NCBI GenBank assembly: GCA_027491335.1
Contig: JAIXWJ010000002.1
Location: 1 to 64,000, forward strand
Source: Actinomycetes bacterium
GTDB taxonomy: Bacteria > Actinomycetota > Acidimicrobiia > Acidimicrobiales > Ilumatobacteraceae
Length of the DNA: 64,000 nt
Direction of reading: 5' to 3'
The notes under the pieces are model-generated. The model had not been told where the DNA came from and did not search any database. It saw only the letters and a program-made list of their open reading frames with translations. The position numbers and the translations under genes are program-made. Below, piece after piece: positions 62,264 to 64,000 of the stretch (the stretch's first letter is position 1; every line of letters starts with the position of its first letter).

Positions 62264-63016
62264 ATGAAGATCGGCGTGCAGTTCCAGACCCATGGTGTCG
62301 ATGCGAAGCGCTTCGTGTCGGTCGCCCGTGCGGCGGCGGAGATGGGTGTCGATGGCATCTTCTTGTGGGATCACATGGTTCCTTTCGTGGGTTCGCCCGA
62401 TGACTCGGCGTGGGAGACGTGGTCGTTGCTCGGCGCGATGTCCGCGGTTGGTTCCGACTTCCCCGTCGTTCTGGGTGTGCTGGTGTCACCGCTGAGCTTT
62501 CGTCATCCTCAGGTGCTGGCGCGAGCCGCGGCCACCGTGGCGCGATTGTCGGGTGGCGGGTTCGTGCTCGGGGTCGGCGCGGGAGGATTCGTGCACGATG
62601 ATCGATTGTTCGATGATCGACGCACGACGTCGGAACGAATGGCGAACTTCCGAAAAGAAGTCGAGACCCTTCGGCACGCGGTCGATGATCAGAACCGTCG
62701 GCACGGAACTCGGGTTCGGGTCTGGGTGGGGGGAGACGGACCACGGGTCACGGTTCCGTTGGCGGCGCGTTGGGCGGACGGTTGGAGCGGATTCGCCCCG
62801 CTGGAGCGTTGGCGCGATCGCAAGGTTCTGTTGGACGAGCTGGCGGATCGACGGCCCATGGAGACCAGCGTTCTTCTCACTCCGCTGGACGAGACGGCCG
62901 ATGTTCACGCGTGGCGGAGCGCGGGGACGGATTGGATCATCAGAAGCCTGCGACCCGACGGTCTTGGCGACTTCGACCTCGCCCCCATACGGCACCTTCT
63001 GGCGGATGCTCGCTAG
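62264..63016 (+). CDS. Luciferase-like (probably F420-dependent) oxidoreductase
   Basis: The 250-aa protein is a short LLM-class enzyme: MKIGVQFQTHG, DGIFLWDHMVPF near 30-41, LSFRHPQVLARAAATVARLSGG near 75-95, then FVLGVGAGG. It is shorter than the usual 280-330 aa, mainly through a compact C-terminal half. The cofactor is inferred. ATG 62264 lies six bases after TAACTC. Confidence 0.78.
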   Translation: MKIGVQFQTHGVDAKRFVSVARAAAEMGVDGIFLWDHMVPFVGSPDDSAWETWSLLGAMSAVGSDFPVVLGVLVSPLSFRHPQVLARAAATVARLSGGGFVLGVGAGGFVHDDRLFDDRRTTSERMANFRKEVETLRHAVDDQNRRHGTRVRVWVGGDGPRVTVPLAARWADGWSGFAPLERWRDRKVLLDELADRRPMETSVLLTPLDETADVHAWRSAGTDWIIRSLRPDGLGDFDLAPIRHLLADAR

Positions 63017-63025
63017 TTTCTGATC

Positions 63026-63868
63026 ATGGCCGACATTCTCGTGATCACCGGTTTGTCGGGTGCTGGGCGATCGGCCACGGCGGCCGTTCTCGAGGATCTC
63101 GATTGGTACGTCGTGGACAATCTTCCGACGTCGTTGGTCGACACGATCGTCGAATTGGCCAGCGCGCCGGGTTCGGGTATCGAACGGCTCGCGCTGGTGG
63201 CCGGCCGACAGCATCTCGAGTTGATGCCCAAAGTGGCGCGAATGCGCGCGGAGGGTCATCGAGTTCGCGTGGTGTATCTGGATGCCTCCACGCGGGAGCT
63301 GGTGAAGCGCTACGAGGCGTCCAGGCGCCGGCATCCGTTGGCCGCCGAGGCCGACGGGCTCGTGGAGTCGATCGAACTGGAGAGGTCCCTACTCGAGCCC
63401 ATGAAGGCCGATTGCGATCTGGTGATCGACACCTCGGAGCTGAACACGAATCAGTTGAAGACCAAACTTTTGGGCCTGTTCGACGACGTCCGCGAGCACC
63501 TGCAGATCACGGTGGAATCGTTCGGCTTCAAGCACGGGCTACCGCTCGATGCCGACATCGTGATGGACGCTCGCTTCCTCCCCAACCCGCATTGGGACGA
63601 AAACCTGCGACCGCTGTCCGGGCTGGACCAGCCGGTTCGCGACTTCGTCCTGGGTCAGGAGCAGGCCGAGGAGTTCGTGGCCAAACTGGTCGATCTTCTG
63701 GCCACCATCGTTCCTCTCTACGCCGCCGAGGGAAAGAGCTACCTCACGATCGCGATCGGGTGCACGGGTGGTCGCCATCGGTCGGTCGCCATCGCCACCG
63801 AGATCGCCGATCGGATGCGGGCCTCGGGCCAGCCGGTGCGGGTAGGTCATCGTGACATCGGTCGTTGA
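63026..63868 (+). CDS. rapZ: RapZ-family nucleotide-binding protein
   Basis: The 280-aa protein has Walker A TGLSGAGRSATAAVLEDL near 8-25, with Arg instead of the usual Lys as in other actinobacterial members. VVDNLP follows, then the C-terminal IGCTGGRHRSVAIA. RapZ controls amino-sugar synthesis in E. coli; its actinobacterial role is less clear. TAGTTT ends six bases before ATG 63026. The neighbours yvcK and whiA often follow in this family. Confidence 0.92.
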   Translation: MADILVITGLSGAGRSATAAVLEDLDWYVVDNLPTSLVDTIVELASAPGSGIERLALVAGRQHLELMPKVARMRAEGHRVRVVYLDASTRELVKRYEASRRRHPLAAEADGLVESIELERSLLEPMKADCDLVIDTSELNTNQLKTKLLGLFDDVREHLQITVESFGFKHGLPLDADIVMDARFLPNPHWDENLRPLSGLDQPVRDFVLGQEQAEEFVAKLVDLLATIVPLYAAEGKSYLTIAIGCTGGRHRSVAIATEIADRMRASGQPVRVGHRDIGR

Positions 63869-63971
63869 CGGCTCCTTTTCGGTGTCGGCTCCCGCGGTGA
63901 AACCCTCCGGTGGAGTGGTTGCCGACTAGTTTTGCTTCGGTTCGCCGGCTCCCGAGGCGACCCACGAAAGG

Positions 63972-64000
63972 ATGATCATGAGCCCCTCCAAGACTGTTCG
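63972..64000 (+). CDS. Partial gene start at right edge
   Basis: An ATG at 63972 (or 63978) is preceded by GAAAGG and begins a frame read as MIMSPSKTVR before the sequence ends. A TAGTTT element lies near 63927, giving a leader of about 35 bases. The visible part is too short to assign a product. Confidence 0.4.

Noticed and set aside
1-64000. CRISPR array, insertion sequence, phage or rRNA genes
   Set aside because: No regularly spaced repeats, transposase or integrase frames, terminal inverted repeats or rRNA-like stretches were found.

Overview
The window is a high-GC, gene-dense bacterial chromosome segment, most likely from an actinobacterium of the Acidimicrobiia type. This is inferred from the classical menaquinone genes, several F420-type luciferase-like oxidoreductases, an MtrA/MtrB/LpqB-like signalling set, a fabD-fabH-fabG-acpP-fabF block, and the order pdtaR - polA - rpsA - coaE - uvrB - uvrA - uvrC - rapZ, which matches actinobacterial chromosomes. 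No insertion sequence, phage module or CRISPR array is visible. The first ~330 bases are clearly more AT-rich than the rest.

Layout. 1-8 kb: the end of a membrane protein gene, then accessory catabolic genes (sugar-lactone-type FAD oxidase, SDR, two-domain VOC protein, SnoaL-like protein, amidohydrolase, hotdog-like protein, F420-type oxidoreductase, YhdH-type reductase). 8.2-11.1 kb: phoH-ybeY-corC, led by a 15-codon upstream frame. 11.2-20 kb: two SDRs and the menaquinone genes menE, menA, menH, menD, menF and menG, with a DsbA/FrnE-like gene between menH and menD. 20-24.9 kb: acyl-CoA dehydrogenase, acyl-CoA ligase, F420-type oxidoreductase, MaoC hydratase and a membrane protein. 25-31 kb: era, an LpqB-like lipoprotein, an MtrB-like kinase, a divergent MtrA-like regulator and a DinG-type helicase. 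31-34.7 kb: undecaprenyl diphosphate synthase, a second degenerate synthase-like gene, recO, glycyl-tRNA synthetase and an ABM-domain protein. 34.7-38.2 kb: trpC, trpF, trpB, trpA. 38-40.5 kb: fasciclin lipoprotein, a Cys/His-rich small protein, peroxiredoxin and a FabZ-like dehydratase. 40.5-45 kb: the fatty-acid synthase block. 45-64 kb: an unusual tRNA, pdtaR, polA, a methyltransferase, rpsA, a NarL-type two-component pair, coaE, uvrB, uvrA, uvrC, two more luciferase-like oxidoreductases, a methyltransferase and rapZ.

The strongest candidate for a new system is the pair at 30882-32190. The catalytic undecaprenyl diphosphate synthase lacks the C-terminal R-x-G motif and the Glu before it. 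A divergently transcribed paralogue has lost the catalytic residues but keeps exactly those two elements. This is the division of labour known for eukaryotic NgBR/DHDDS, so a heteromeric bacterial cis-prenyltransferase is suggested.

A second theme is start-site grammar. More than twenty genes have a TAnnnT-like hexamer ending 6-7 nt before the start codon and no Shine-Dalgarno sequence, which indicates widespread leaderless transcription. This pattern was used to choose many of the start codons given here.
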